Part shown: one piece after another, positions 11,755-25,470 of the stretch
Layout of the letters: every line of letters begins with the position of its first letter
How positions within the stretch are numbered: position 1 is the stretch's first letter
Source of the DNA: Paguma larvata
Lineage: Eukaryota; Chordata; Mammalia; Carnivora; Viverridae
Length of the DNA stretch: 64,000 nucleotides
Direction of reading: 5' to 3'
Assembly: GCA_030068075.1 (NCBI GenBank)
Contig: CM057835.1
Location: 39,612,715 to 39,676,714 of the forward strand
Notes under the pieces: model-generated
Database searches by the model: none
What the model saw: the letters and a program-made list of their open reading frames with translations, nothing else
Told to the model about the DNA's origin: nothing
Program-made: the position numbers and the translations under genes

Positions 11755-13263
11755 GTAAGCACCGAGACACACCCTCACTCCTGTCGGTCACACCGAAGGA
11801 AACGCAGGATGTTCACTTACAGGGTCTGGAAGGTGTACGAACAGGGGCCCAGCAGAAGGCATTTTAGTTGAAATGTTATTTCAGACTTGTCAGATAAACT
11901 GCTTGGGGGGCTTGGCCTTGGTAACGTGAGTTTCGTTTGTGCACGTTTAAATAACTTAAAGATTGCATTGAACGGACATAGCAAAATTAGGTGTGGTGAC
12001 CCCGGATGCCCTGGTCGCTCTCTTGAGTGTTCATGACATCGTTATTCATTTAATATCAGATCCTTAAAGCTTAAACTCAGTGCTTCATCGTAGCTTTATT
12101 CAAACACCCTCAGATACAATAACTGACTGCAAAAATATGATGGAGAAATCAACGCCAGGGATGTGATTGAGTTCAAGAATGTATGTTTTCAAGTGTTCTA
12201 GGTCACTTTTGTAGAATGGGGTCAGTGAGCATTTGTGCCACACTTCAGGAATTTTTAGGCGATGAGTTTTCTTATGAAAACAATGCTCCATTATTTAGTC
12301 TGCTTTTCAAGGGTAGGTAGACTCTGCTACCTGTTAGGATGACTTCTGAGATAAAATAATGATTAAAATGATAATTTTGCGGAATAGTTTGCAGTTTAAC
12401 GTTTTAACCTTTATCCTACTTAATCATTTTTTGGGCCTTTGGCCCAAATACACTTTTTAATAATCTACTTGAATTGGCTTATTAAATATTCTAATTAGTC
12501 AGCCTCTTTGGTTGAAAAGGTGCCAATGTGGCCTTCTAATGAATAAAAACTAGGAGCCTCATATGGGTATTAAAAGCGCATCATGTCTCCCAAACTTTTT
12601 CAGAGGTTTTCCTGGTTATTATGTGTTTAATGTTAAACATTTATAGTATGTATTTGATGTTGGTGTATTTAGCGTGAAATATGAGTTTAATGTTAGCTTA
12701 GTAACAACATGGATCTCCTATTCTGTCTTTTTAGGCACTGGTAGTCTTTTGAGCCAGTGCTGTTTCTCCCTGGGTTGGCCAAAAATGTATGGCCTCTTAT
12801 ACAGTGAAAACACCTGCAAATTTTGAGATGAATTATTATCAGGCTATTGTCCTGTGCGAGAGTAGATTATTTAATGACCTGCAGGGGAGAAGGAAGAAGC
12901 AAACCTTATGGAGACTGTTCTGTTTCCTAAAACAGAATAACTGTGTGACTTTTTCTTGATTAAATTTTTGGATTTAAGTAAGATGCTTAAACTCCTAATG
13001 GTGCTTGAGAAGACGTAAGTTGTTGAAACCTTGATACGTCCCAAAATAGAAGTTTGAGGTTAAAGTTTGAAGAGGTATGAATATTTTAAAATATTATTTT
13101 CCTCTAATGCAGTTTTTTCTTTAGGCTAAATAACAACGCCTGGAAACCTGTAGTAGAAATGACAGTGGTAGCTCAGTGGATTTAAGCATAGTTAGCCAAA
13201 ATATTTGGTGGCTTTTCTTAAAATCTTCTGCCATTTTAGAAGTCTTATAGATTAACTCATCAT

Positions 13264-13446
13264 GGGGCCCCTGGGTGGCTCAGTTGGTGAAGTGTCTGAC
13301 TCCTGATTTCAGCTCAGGTCATGATCTCAGGATTTGTAGGATCGAGCCCCATGTCAGGCTCTGCACTGACAGCATGGAGCCTGCTTGGGATTTTCGTTCT
13401 CCCTCGCTCTCTGCCCCTCCCCCGTGCATGGGAGCTCTCAAAATAA
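13264..13446 (+). mobile_element. Carnivore SINE, sense
   Basis: The head ggggcccctgggtggctcag is at the left and the AAATAAA tail at the right. The 13-base duplication attaactcatcat has one mismatch to the right copy (13447-13459). It is one of only four sense copies in the gene. Confidence 0.92.
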
Positions 13447-14412
13447 ATTAACTCTTCATTCTATAGCAATTTTTAACTTTGTAATGTAGCTCTCTCTTTA
13501 AAGGTTGGAAATCTTTGGGTGATGTTACTTTATCAGATATTTAACTTGAACGGTTTTGGAGAAAAAGTTCTTTTACACTTAGGCAACATCGTTGTTTCAT
13601 GGTATTTTGAGTAACTGGTTGAAGTTATATTACTCAAAAAGCTAACCAAGGGAAATAAATTCTAGCTGTTGCTTGTTAGTCATCCTTTTTTCTTGGTGCA
13701 CTGAAATATTATCTGCAGATTCTTAAAATCCAGTTGATGTGAAATACTAATACATTTTTGTCATTTATATACTTAATGTTTGTCATAACATTATGATATG
13801 TCATAAAAAATTTGGCAGTTTTCATATAGACAATTAGGTCGACACAGTTTAAACTACTGTTTTTGTGGGTCTTATAATTTATAACTTAAAAAAGTTGATG
13901 GAAGCCAGTTAAGAAGAATGAAAACCAAAACTTAAAAAGTACTATCAATTTGTTAAACCGTATCTATTTCCCAAACCAAGTATTATTTAGCAGGAAAAAA
14001 AGTCTCCTTATTTTTCTTTTAAGCATTGGGAAGCAGTTTTCCAAAATTCACATTTTTGCCTGAAAGCTCAAATTTTATCATTGGCAACAAATACTGTCAA
14101 CTTTTTTTTTTTTTTTGAAGTGTCAGGCTCACTTTGTTCATTTTTGGGAAAATGTAGGTCAGACACAGGAGTCTAACCATAGTTTTGTCAGTTCTTTGAA
14201 ATAAAAATGATAGTTTATGTAAATGGTGGCTGGTTCAGTGCCTAAGTTGATTTTTAAGGTAACCATGGTACTTTGTATGCTGCAGAAATGCTTAGGAATG
14301 CTTCCTATTTCATGACACGTTTCTTATTAATGAGCTGTACCCCAAACTAATTAGGTTCTTATAACTAATTTGCTTGAGGTATACAGAGAATCTTCTCGAA
14401 ATAATTCACATT

Positions 14413-14616
14413 GAATTATTTTTAAGTTTTTTTTTTTAATTCCTTTTAAGAGAGAAAGAGGGGGCTGGAGGAGCAGAGGGAGAGAGAATCCCAAGCAAAC
14501 TCCATGCAGTCAGCAGGGAACTGGATGCGGGACTTGAACCCACAAACCGTGAGGTCATGACCTGAGCCGAAATCCAGAATCTGCCGCTCAACCAACTGAG
14601 CCACCCAGGTGCCGCA
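14413..14616 (-). mobile_element. Carnivore SINE
   Basis: Antisense SINE. Duplication aaataattcacatt at 14399-14412 with a one-base variant at 14617-14630. Confidence 0.9.
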
Positions 14617-16659
14617 AAATAATTCATATTTTAGCCTGAATTACATTTTGGAGCAAAATTTTCTTGTGACTAAAATATATGTTGTGTTAAGAGAGCACTT
14701 TTTGCTGCTCCTGAATAAATGTTTCAAATCTCTTCTGTTAAAAAGTCCGTGTTATCCCTATCCACACCAGCCTGTGGAGTAGACATTAATTATATTTTCC
14801 TGCCCTTTCTGTCCAGAGACCTATTTTTGTCATGCGCCTTCCCCCAGGCAATCAGTCTGTCATTTTTAGTTCCTCTTCCTCAGTCTTCTTTACCTGGGTT
14901 TCTCCCTCCCTCTCTTCCCTCTGAGCAGAGCAGATAGTACCATGCAGTTGTAGACAGCATGATCTGTTTTGTTTCCAATGTTTTCTCGTGTTCAACAATT
15001 TTTTTGGCCATTTGGGTGTTAAGCTACAACGAGTTCCATCAAACCGTAAGCTCATTATTTTAAGAATAATTTGAAACATTTTCCTTGAAATTTCTAATTC
15101 ATGCCGGAAAGTACAGGGATAGTCTTTGTATCATGAGCTTTAGTACCAAGGATAATTGGTATGCAGACTCCCACCCCCACAGGAAGTCCATAGACTGCTT
15201 CCGCTAGCTGACCTGGTAGTTGTTTCTCGTTCTCTTCTGCTTTTGTGCAGGATTGCAAAAAGATGAGTGCAGTGTTCCCCCAGGGTCTTGACCTGGCTGG
15301 ATTGCCAGTGAAATTCCATTTAGTGTGAAACAGTTTCCATTGTAACTTCCAACACAACATACTTCTATTTTCCTGCTGTAGTATCAGAGGAGAAGATGAG
15401 CTGACTTACGAGTTCATTCAGCACAAATGGAGTACCTCACATAGGACGGACATTGTTTGAGGCACAAAAGATAGATGACTGAGACACAGTTACTTCCCTC
15501 TTGCTACAATGGGATGAGCATCAGGAGAGAGCTATAGGCAGTCCTTGTGAAGTGTGGGCTACTTAAGGATTTCCAGAGGGAGCTGGTGATCGGAGCGCCA
15601 TTGAGATTTTTCTGGACTGAGCAATGGGACAGCATGGGCAAAGGTACTTACATAAAAATAGGACTATTTCCATCTGGCTACTGCTTAGGGAGTGGGGTGG
15701 CAGATCAGCCAGTATTTTGGTGTCGAGGATCCAAAACCTGGCAGATAGAAGCTGGACTTGACTCACAGTTCTATCAAAGCTTTCTGTGATTAAGAAAAAA
15801 GTTGATGTGCCTATAATGAATGGGGTAGTATTGTGGAGAAGATTGCCTAACTCCTTTGAGAATGGGGTTTCACTGTCTGTTTGACTCACCAGGGGTTCTG
15901 ACCGTTCCTAGACACGCTGACCGGCTGTTTAATTCTTTGAGTAGAAGTGGAATCTGTTTGGGGCACTTTGATCTGAATTCCTAAGGGCCCTTTAAGGAAT
16001 TACCTGGCAAGTGCTTTGTTAATTTGGGCCTCTAGGCGGTTTGCGCTCTGCTGCTACTTCTGTAGCTGATGGGTGGGGGGTATATGTATAAGGGTATGTT
16101 TTATGGGAGAGGGTGACTTTATGGGAGAGGTCATTGCTGAGAGCCCCCTGACATTTTTTTTCTAAATTTTATAGGTTAATTTGACAAAGTTTTTCTTTTT
16201 TTTTTTCATATGAAATCATCTCAGTTGTTTCTTACAATGGTATCCATTTTCAAAGCTTTTATACATGTGTCCTGTAGTTTTATTTCTACCAGTTTTTCCT
16301 GGATGTTTAACATGGACACCCATTTACTTTTTTTTTTTTTTTTTTTTGCCCGAGTTCCTCTTGGCTAGCTCAGAAGGTGGCAGGTTGCCCTAGGGCTTTC
16401 TTGTCGTTGCCCTTTAGCCTCCTGGCCCTGGCTGTGTAAGCGTGGTTGTGTTCTTTTTTGAGCTGTTACAGTTTGCTTTGTGTGTCAAAGGTCCATTGGT
16501 TTTTTCCTCAGCAAGTTCTCTGACCTACATGCCTCCCCTTAGGGTTCCTTTGACTTGGGTCATGGTGTCAGCCATTTCTTTCCTCTGGGCCTTTCTTTGC
16601 TGGTCACTCATCCCATGCCCAAATTTTTGTCCTTGGAGTAGCAGGAAACATCAGAAGTT

Positions 16660-18440
16660 TTGAAGAGGGGAATGATGCAATGCTTTGTTCAGAGCAGGTC
16701 TTTTAGCAGGGAGCGTGGCGATAGAGGGCAGAACCAGTGGCAGGGAGACCAGGTAGGAAGTTATTTCAGTAGCTCAGATAGTAGAATATTAGAACCTGAT
16801 CAGGGTCATAGATCGATCCAGACAGAGTTGAGAGGATGTGAGTAGTGACATTGAAGGAAAGAGAGAAGCTTTAGGAGGATGCTTGTATTCCAGCTTAGAC
16901 AGTCAGGTGGCTGGTAGGAAGTATAGAGAGGCATGTGCTTTGAGGGAGCTATTTTGGTTTTAGAAAGAGCGAGTTAGGATCCTGTGGGATATCCAGGAAG
17001 AACATGTCAGTAGGGAGGAAGATGCGAACTTGGAGTGTAGGAGAGATGTCTAACAGAAGAGAGATTTGGCTTTCTTCAGCATATAGGTAAATGATACTTA
17101 CCTATTTCTCCCCCAACACACCTGAGTGATAAAATTAACTCCTGCAAGTAGAAGTAACTCATCATGTCAGTTACTGGTAGACCTGGGGTGATAAGGATTA
17201 AATCAAAATATGGAGGAGACCTAAGTATAGTTTGAAAAGTTTCTCGAAAGGCTGTGTGACCATATCCATTCCCCAATCTCAGGTAGGCAGCCAATGCCGT
17301 TGACATCGTGGAAAGTTTGGCCATTCAAGGAGAGCTTGTGGAGGCTGAAGAGAAGAGAGCCATGGATGCAATCTAACAGCTTAGGGCAAGTGGAGAAATA
17401 GGAACAGGAAAATGAAGGGAGAGAGAGATCATATGAATGAAGTGAGGCCTTGGTGCGTGAACGAACGAACAAATGAATGAAGAATGATGATGAACAAGAC
17501 AAGTGTTGCAATGGGTTAATGCTTAGGAGGAGAATTCCTGCTTTGGTAAGTAGGAGGTCAGGAGGGAACGGATTACAACATGTGATCTGGGGAGACTTCA
17601 TACCGCAAATGTTTGTCTCTACAGGACACTGCGGCTCAGCATTGAACAGGGTCCACATGGCCCCTGTCTTCATAGACCATATAGCCAGTGAGAAATCCTC
17701 ACAACTGAAGACTAGCTATTCTAGAGTAGAGTGAAATACCATTTGCTGTGGATGCACTGGTTGTGGGGTGGCACTAAACTAGGCATTATGGAGAAGACAG
17801 AGATGAAGCTGAAGCCAGAAGCTTCAGTTAGGTAATTAAAGGATTGGCTTGGGGGGAAAATAGTTCATGCTGGAATGGAATATTTGAAAGCTAAGAGGTG
17901 AGGGAGAAATGGAAAGTTCAAAAAAAAAAAAAAAAGTAGCTAAAGCATAGGGTACAGAGAGGAGCGTGGGCTGAAGCCAGAGAGATAAATATGGGTCCAG
18001 TCAGAGTGATCCTTGTAAACTGGCTATGAGAACTTGGACCTCAGCCTGCGGACAGTGTCAAACCATGAGCTTAAATTTTAAGTAGGAGAGTGACGTGATC
18101 AGATTTGCATTTCAGAAATATTTAGGCGGTACCACTATGAATGGATTAAAGAGAGCAAGATTGGAATCAGGGAGATCAGGTAGAGAGAGTAGGATCAAGC
18201 GTAGAGGTATATTAATTTTGGAGATGGGAGAAGAGAGGACATAAAGATGTTTGCTGTAGCAAAAACTAGATGAATATGGTGAGGGAGTTCATACTTGATT
18301 AGGTAGGTGTCTGAGTTATCTGTTTAGAGTGAGGAGCTCAGTTTATTTGATCAGATCTAAGTAGAGAGTGAACTGTTTCCTAAACTAAGTTGGTTTCTGC
18401 CTTGGTGCATGCTAGAGGCTTAGTAAAGAATTGTTGAGTG
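16660..18440 (-). repeat. Ancient LINE-2-like sequence, antisense
   Basis: A long purine-rich stretch resembles the antisense of an L2 reverse-transcriptase region, for example ctttcttcagcatataggta, and the low-complexity GGAG-rich style around it. It is heavily decayed and has no coding potential. The family call is tentative; an ancient LTR internal region is the alternative. Confidence 0.4.
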
Positions 18441-18604
18441 GCTGAATGTTTCTAAATAAATCCCTCTGTTGGTAGGGCAGCTGCTTTGTTCTCTTACCAG
18501 CTGACTAACCAATACCATTGGGATGTTGGATGTTAGATACCTTGGGAGATTATGGAGGGATGGGCTGGGAATTAGGAACAGTAGAGAAAATTGGATTGGT
18601 CAGC

Positions 18605-19050
18605 ATATTAGTTATCTATAACTTTGTGAATTACTCCAAAATGTAGGAGCTTAAAAGAACAAATCTGTATTATCTCATAGTTGCTGTGAGCCAGGAATGT
18701 GGACATGGCGTGGCTGCATACCTCTGGTTCAAGTTCTCTTATAAGGCTACAGAGTACTGAGTGTTCATCAAGGCTATGGGTGAAGGCTCCATTGGGGAGC
18801 CTTCCAAGTTCACCCATGTAGATTTGGGCAGGATTCAGTTTTCTGAGGGCTGTTGGACTGAAGGCCTCAGTTCCTTGCAGGTTGTTAGTTGGAGGCCTCA
18901 CTTGCTTCTTGCCACATGGGCCTCTCCATAGGGCAGCTCACAACCTCATCACTTTTGCCATATTTTCTTAGAAAAGAGCCACTCAGTTTGGTCTATAATC
19001 AAGGGAATAGGAAGCATTCTTGGAGACTGCCTGCCACAGTCAGATTGCCA
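18605..19050 (-). repeat. Ancient LTR-like interspersed repeat, family not named
   Basis: The sequence begins attagttatctataacttt and contains gttggactgaaggcctcagt and gccacatgggcctctccata. I recognise this as a common mammalian interspersed repeat but cannot name the family with confidence. The minus-strand orientation is tentative. Confidence 0.5.
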
Positions 19051-19138
19051 TCCTTGAACAGCATACATAGCTCCACTATGTTGTTTCAGTATATGTGAAT
19101 CTAAATCTTTTGGGCCCGTGGGAAATTAGGTATTTTTG

Positions 19139-19352
19139 TTTAAAACAATTTTTTTAATGTTTATTATTGAGAGAGAGACACAGAGTGCGAGCAGGGAAGG
19201 GGCAGAGAGAGATGGAGACACAGAATCCGAAGCAGGTTCCAGGCTCCGAGCTGTCAGCACAGAGCCCAATGTGGGGCTCGAACCCACAAACCACGAGATC
19301 ATGACCTGAGCTAAAGTCGGACAGTCAACCGACTGAGCCACCCAGGCGCCCC
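19139..19352 (-). mobile_element. Carnivore SINE
   Basis: Full antisense SINE. The 17-base duplication at 19122-19138 and 19353-19369 has one mismatch. Confidence 0.93.
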
Positions 19353-20308
19353 GAAGTTAGGTATTTTTGAAAAGAAAATTGATTCCTTGAAATCTGACCG
19401 TGCTGAATGCCATTCTTCATGTTATTCTTTCATGAATACATTTGAGGTCTGTTAAACAGTGTGGCATAATGAGATAAGTGATATATTTTTTCTGCATTAC
19501 TGCCTTTTAACGTTTATTGAAAGTAATACTAGCCACATCTATGGATACTTCTAAAAGGGAAACTCCTAATCTACGTTTGTAGTCTCTGTATGGCAGGTAT
19601 TCCAAAAACCAGTTGGATTTAGTTGGGAACAGGATGAATTTTTCTCCGGAGGCAGTGTTGTATACGGTGGGTAATTTCCTAGCCCATCGTGTGGCCAGCC
19701 TGTATATCACAGGCTATACTACAAGGCTTATCAGGACACTTGGCTTTGTAGGCCTTAGGCTGTCTGGTGGTCAGGGATATGGCTGCCTGTTTCCCTTCCG
19801 GACCGTCTAGGTTTGCTCCTCTGTTCAAGGGCCAGGGCCTTGGGAACCTTGAACACAGAGGCCTTGGTGTCTCTGGAGCCAAAGCTTTGTGCAAAGAAGT
19901 CACAGGGGAAAGATCCCAAATGTAGCCCACTGCTTCACTATTGGAGCATCATAGAGTTGTCCCTGCCACACCTCCAACCCCATGCTGATGGAATAGTCTT
20001 GTTGTAAAGAAAGAGAAGGCAAGACTGGCTCCCAAAGATGGTCATTTGTCCCAAGTCTCACACATCATTGTTGGAAGAACTGAAGTAGATAGTTTTCTGA
20101 AGAGCTGAAATGTACAGCCTAGGCTATCTGACTCTTCCACTGTGCCTTTAGTTGAAGGACCTGATCATTGTCGCCCTGGAAGATGGTTTGGGGGAAATAT
20201 GAGCTCTCTCTTCTTCAGCTTAACGGAAGACCACATACAAGAGAGATGGAACTTTCTTGGATAGTCTCAGATAGCCATAAGGGTAGTTTAGTTACAAAGA
20301 GGCAGATT

Positions 20309-20523
20309 AAAAAAAATTTTTTTGAACGTTTATTTTGAGACACAGAGACTGAGCATGAGTGGGAGAGGGGCAGAGAAAGAGGGAGACACAGAATCTGAAG
20401 CAGGCTCCAAGCTCTGAGCCATCAGCACAGAGCTCAGTGCAGGGCTCGAAACCCGCCTACCATGAAATCGTGACCTGAGCTGAAGTTGGACCCTTAACCA
20501 ATTGAGCCATCCAGGCGTCCCAT
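20309..20523 (-). mobile_element. Carnivore SINE
   Basis: Antisense SINE. Duplication gaggcagatt at 20299-20308, with gaagcagatt at 20524-20533. Confidence 0.9.
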
Positions 20524-22606
20524 GAAGCAGATTTTAGGAAACCACACCATTCTAACTGAGCTGTCTGTAAACAATGAAATAAGTGCCTCATAAGCATGTT
20601 TTCAAGCCGGGGGGAGATGACCACCTGTTAAGGCTGGAGAAGGTGCTTTGCTTGGGAGACTGTGAAGACTTCCAACAGCCTCTTAAACTCAGTTATGCTG
20701 TCTTAACCTCTGCAGCACCCTAGCTCATGCAGCCTAGGGGCAGACCTGCTCCTTCACCTGTCCCCCTCTCCACCCGCATTGCTTTTAGAACTTCCTTTCC
20801 CTAAGCCTGCGTTTCATGTTTGTCTTAAGTAAGTGTGGGGGCGGATGGGGAGGCTGCAGGGAGACCGTGGAAAGAGGTGCATTGCAGTGATTTTTCTAGA
20901 GCTTGGATTTCCTAGGTCACTTCTGGGAGTTCCCAAGAGCATTGATTTGTGCACTCCTCTGCTGGTCAGTTTTCCTGGCCGCTTTAGACCAAGCTGGCTG
21001 TTGTTACCACTGCCTCAGACTGCAGTTTACCAGTTTAATCAGAACAGTCTGTCCCTGTCATCTCTGTCATCCTTTTTTCCCCTTTCCCTCTGAATCTGTT
21101 TTTCCTTTTTTTTTTTTTTTTTAACCTTTTTAATTCCCAGAGGACACAGTGCTTTATAAAAGACTATTTTTTTCCCGTTTCTGCCTGTTGTCAGAATAAT
21201 AACAAAGAGAATACTATACAGGTAATATTGTGATTTGAGTTGAAGATCAGGCCAATTCAAGGTTGAAAGTAGGTTTTCCGAGGATACCTACAATACCGTT
21301 AACATGCCTTTGCAAAATTAAGAGTAAAGAGTTTACTCCAGTTAGTACTAGACATTTTTATCTCATGTCCTGGATTCACTAGAGAATGTCAGATAACACC
21401 CCAATTTTATTTTTCTCTAGTATGTAAATCCTGTATTGAGCCAACTTGATTTGTTATGTTTCATCAGCATGCTTGTTTTTAGTCATATCAAAACTTGGCA
21501 AAGTTTGGCTTAAAGCTACAGCAAAAACCCTCCTCAGTTAAAATAGGAAAGATAGCTTAAAGGATGTTCGTCAGCAGTTATATTTTTGGCTGCATGGTGT
21601 AACAAAATGTTTAGGAAAACATACTTAGTAATTTTAAATCTGAAATTTGTAATTAACTTTTTTTTTTCCTCCAGAGGCATAATAAATATGGCTTTTTGTT
21701 TGAATTTATGTTTTCATGATTAATTACTCGAGTTTGTGATAGTGTTTGATTCAACCAAATCGTTGTGTGGTACATTATACTAGGAGGTAAACAGATTCTT
21801 CTGCGTCTCAGTGAACTGTGCATAAATTAGAAAGCTGCGTAAAAGAGGATTTATTTCATAGAAGTTAAACTAATATAAAAGGAAGTTGTAATTTATGTTA
21901 CAAATGTTATTTTTACAGAATTACTACAAGCAATGGTTTTCAAATGTTAATGTGCTTCAGGTGGTTTGCATAAACAAACTTATTTCCTAGGTTTTATCAC
22001 CTGAGATTCTGGATCTGATTCTGGTCATTTTTCATTTACATCTTAGGCTGTTCTGGGCCCTGGGAACTTTATTTCTGACAAATACCCCAACTGGTGGGTA
22101 AAAAAAAAAATTAAGGATGCTTGACATTTAATGCTTGATAGGTTTACCTCTCTAAATTAGTCATCATATATCATTTGATCTTTCATGGAAGTAATCTTAC
22201 TTTTTAAAAACTAGATTAACTTGTTTATGGCATCCGGTTTTCCTGTGGAGATGGCTGTCAGGGTGAAGAGTTTTTTCCCTCCAGAATAGAAATGGACTGA
22301 ACGGATAAATACATCCTTTAAGACAACCAGTGTTATGTGTTTCTTTGTAAGTCTGCACGGACTATGTGATTGACCTATAGGTTGATCTGAAATTTGTTGG
22401 TGTTTTTAATTATTAGAAAGATACATTGTAATTTACTTAATAAGATCAGTGAAAGGGATTAAAGCATATAACCTTACATGTTAGCCAATGATTTAAAAAC
22501 ATTTTATATAGTATTTTTCTAGAAAGGTCCCTTTGTAATATTGTTACAGTTAAGTAGGTATATGAAACTGGTTACTGTAATCTTGATTGAAATAATTAGG
22601 TCTTGT

Positions 22607-22662
22607 ATTCATGACCTGAGCTGAAGTCGGCCGCTCAACCGACTGAGCCACCCAGGCGCCCC
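22607..22662 (-). mobile_element. SINE head only, no body or A-tail
   Basis: Only the tRNA-related head of the SINE is present, reading on the minus strand from GGGGCGCCTGGGTGGCTCAG to about CAGGTCATGA. It is flanked directly by ggtcttgt at 22599-22606 and 22663-22670. The CT-rich body and the A-rich tail are absent, unlike ordinary 5'-truncated copies. Confidence 0.85.
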
Positions 22663-23087
22663 GGTCTTGTTTTATTTTTAAATATTTGAGATTCGCTAGT
22701 GTTAATGTGACCTTACTGAAACCATGTTATATATATTGTCTTCCTGATAATCATTAATAGCTCAGAAATTATGACTTAGGCAATTTCCAGTTTGACTCAG
22801 AGGAAGAGAAATTGGACTTTATTTTTATTTGAATCAGGAGATCTACAGTAGAGAATTATAAGGTGCCTTGTTTATTGATTTGAAAATAATGAATAATGAA
22901 AATAATGAATCTTTGAAATTCATTTTCCACAGTGTCCCCTTCTCTCCTGCCTGTTTTAGAATCATTTTCGTTTCATAAGTAAATTGAAATTTCAAAAGGT
23001 ATTTTAATTGTGAAAACACAAGAAAATTGGGGATGATTGTAAAACATATAGTTCAGATACTTTTTACCTTTTTTCCTCATGATAGAA

Positions 23088-23264
23088 TTAAAAAAATATT
23101 TATTTATTTTAAGTGAGAGAGCATGTGAGCAGAAGAAGGGCAGAGAGAGGGAGAGAGAGAGAATCCCAAATGGGCTCCATGCTGTCAGGGCAGAGCCGTG
23201 AGATCATGACCTGAGCTGAAATCAAGAGTTGGACACTTAACCCACTGAGTCACTCAGACACCTT
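23088..23264 (-). mobile_element. Carnivore SINE, older copy
   Basis: Antisense SINE with an internal deletion and a diverged head (gagtcactcagacacc). It is flanked by gatagaatt on the left and gatggaatt on the right. Confidence 0.85.
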
Positions 23265-24966
23265 GCGCGATGGAATTCTTTAAAGATTCATTTCACTTTC
23301 ACCTTATATATCCTGAAATCATTAATTTTCAAGTTTTATAATGTTTCCTGGGTGTGTTTATTTATGATTTGATCTTTTAGTCTGTAATTTCATTAGATAA
23401 GTTTCCTTACTGATGAGTTTAAAAATCTATTTAATTGGCTACATTCTTCCCCGATTCCCTCATTTCCTCCTCATTTTACCTTTTTGCAATGTGGTGCATA
23501 ATGCTTAACTCTTTAAGATCCTGTTTGTGCTTTAAAGAAACATGCGTTTATTTTAAGCGAATAACAGTGAACTAAGAAATGACAGTGCAGATTATGTTGT
23601 GTTAGTGTTTTCATAGTGCTAGGTTCAGAGTCTGTTTTTAGAATTATCAGCACAGTTTAAACTAGGCTTAACTGATGATCTGATTGTTGTAAAAGTACTT
23701 CTGATGTTTTAGGCAGTTTCTGCTTCTTTAGGATTTTGGTTTTTACAGAGGAACCCCCCGACCCCTTAGTTGCTGGTATTGCTTGGCAAGTGGTAGACAT
23801 TCAGTAAATATCTGTTGAACAAACACCTGTCTCCACCCTGAACGTCTTTAATGAGACTGTTGGAAAAGTCCAATTTTATTCAAAAATATTTAATTTTGAT
23901 TAGTATTTAAATAGAAATAATCTCCAAAAATAACTAAAGACTGCTAAATTGCAGAGTGGAAGCAGTAAAAGCACCAGTTGTAAAGAATTTCTTGTTAATT
24001 TTTAGTGTCTACATCAGCAGAGCTGTAGCTGTTGGCTAAGATCTGAAATAGATCTGTACCGTGTCTAACCACCGAATTCATTATTCCTTGATAAGATGGG
24101 ATTCTGAACGCAGAAGTCTTTCATTCTCTTCATTCGTTAGTGAGTCCGTGACTCCCTTGAAAGATGGGGAGGAAGTTATCGTAGGTTGGTAATTATTTGC
24201 ACTACAGATTTCCTTGAGCCCATACTTGGCTTTGAATTATTGTCACCATGGTGAGATACTCTGCTTAAATAGTACCTTGACATAAAGTGAATTATTTGTG
24301 GCATAGCCTAGAAATTTGTTACTTTTTTTGTTTTTAATCCAGGTAGTACTTTGGTGCTAGGCAAAGTGTGAACAATATTTCATATATAGTCTGGCCTAAT
24401 TCTGGGATTTACAACATTATTAACAGAGATAATGTGTTTAGCTTTACCATCTTGGATGAGTAATTTCTGGGAATTTGTTGAACAAGGGCTAGATGTGGGA
24501 AGAAGAAAACCTTTAAGCATCTGAAATCGATACTTAGAAGTTTATTGTGAGTTCTTAGAAATTCAGAGCTGTCTGATTCAGATACCTGTAGTAATATAAA
24601 GGGGCATAATATAAGTAGTATTTTTCTTTTTTCCACATTGTTCATTTCTTTATGTGTTCTGTAGATAATATGGGAAGCTCTAAGAGCCCCTTCTGTTTCC
24701 TCCTCCTCTTCCTTGCACTGGTTGGAATCTGGTTTATCCCTCCTTTTTCACTTCCCTCAGAACTTCTTACACTGAAGATTTTTCTTTTTTTTTTCTTTAG
24801 TGTCCCTCTGCTCTATGGCTTTCAACCACTGCCTCTTCCACATTGCTGCCCCTCAGAGTCCCTCATACCTCTCCTTGAATCCCAGTTTTTAATACCTACC
24901 TATGCAGCTTCTGAGTTTGTGTTCTGATCTTATAATGAGGAAAATTGTACCCATGCCAAGTGATGG

Positions 24967-25440
24967 TGTATTAGTTTCCTATGGCCGCCATACACCTTAC
25001 CACACACTGAGTGGCTTGAAACGACAGAAATCTATGGTCTCACAGGCCTGAGCCCAGAAGTCTGAAATCCAGTGTTGTCAGGGCTGTGGTCCCTCCGGAG
25101 GCTCTCGAGGAGAATCCTTCCTTGCTTCTTCCAGCTTCAGGTGCCTCTTGGCATTCTTTGTCTTCCTATGCTTGTGGCCGCATCACTCTAGTCTCTGCTT
25201 CCGTCTTTACATTTCTTTCTGCTATGTGTATGTGTAAACAGTCCCTTGCCCTTTTCTTGTCTGAGCGTTTGTCATTGGATTTAGAGCCCACCCAGATAAT
25301 CCAGGCTGATCTCCTCATCTCAGGATCCTTAATCACATCAGCAAAGGCTCCTTTTCCAAAGAAGATAACTTTGTCACCGCTTCTGGGAATTAGGATGTGC
25401 ACATATATTTTTTGGGGGGGCCCCCATTCAGCCTGATACA
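24967..25440 (-). mobile_element. Solo LTR, MLT1/MaLR (ERVL-MaLR) type
   Basis: The element runs from tgtattagtttcctatggc to gcctgataca, a TG...CA-bounded antisense copy of an MLT1-like LTR. Landmarks such as gaggctctcgaggagaatcc, ggatttagagcccaccca and the closing G-run before ccattcagcc follow the family order. No internal sequence or second LTR is present, so it is a solo LTR. The 116-codon + ORF across it is incidental. Confidence 0.7.
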
Positions 25441-25470
25441 TACAGGCAGTTTAAGAATTAAATATAACTA

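Noticed and set aside
25086..25436. 116-codon + ORF
   Set aside because: It lies within the MLT1-type solo LTR and is in the antisense orientation.
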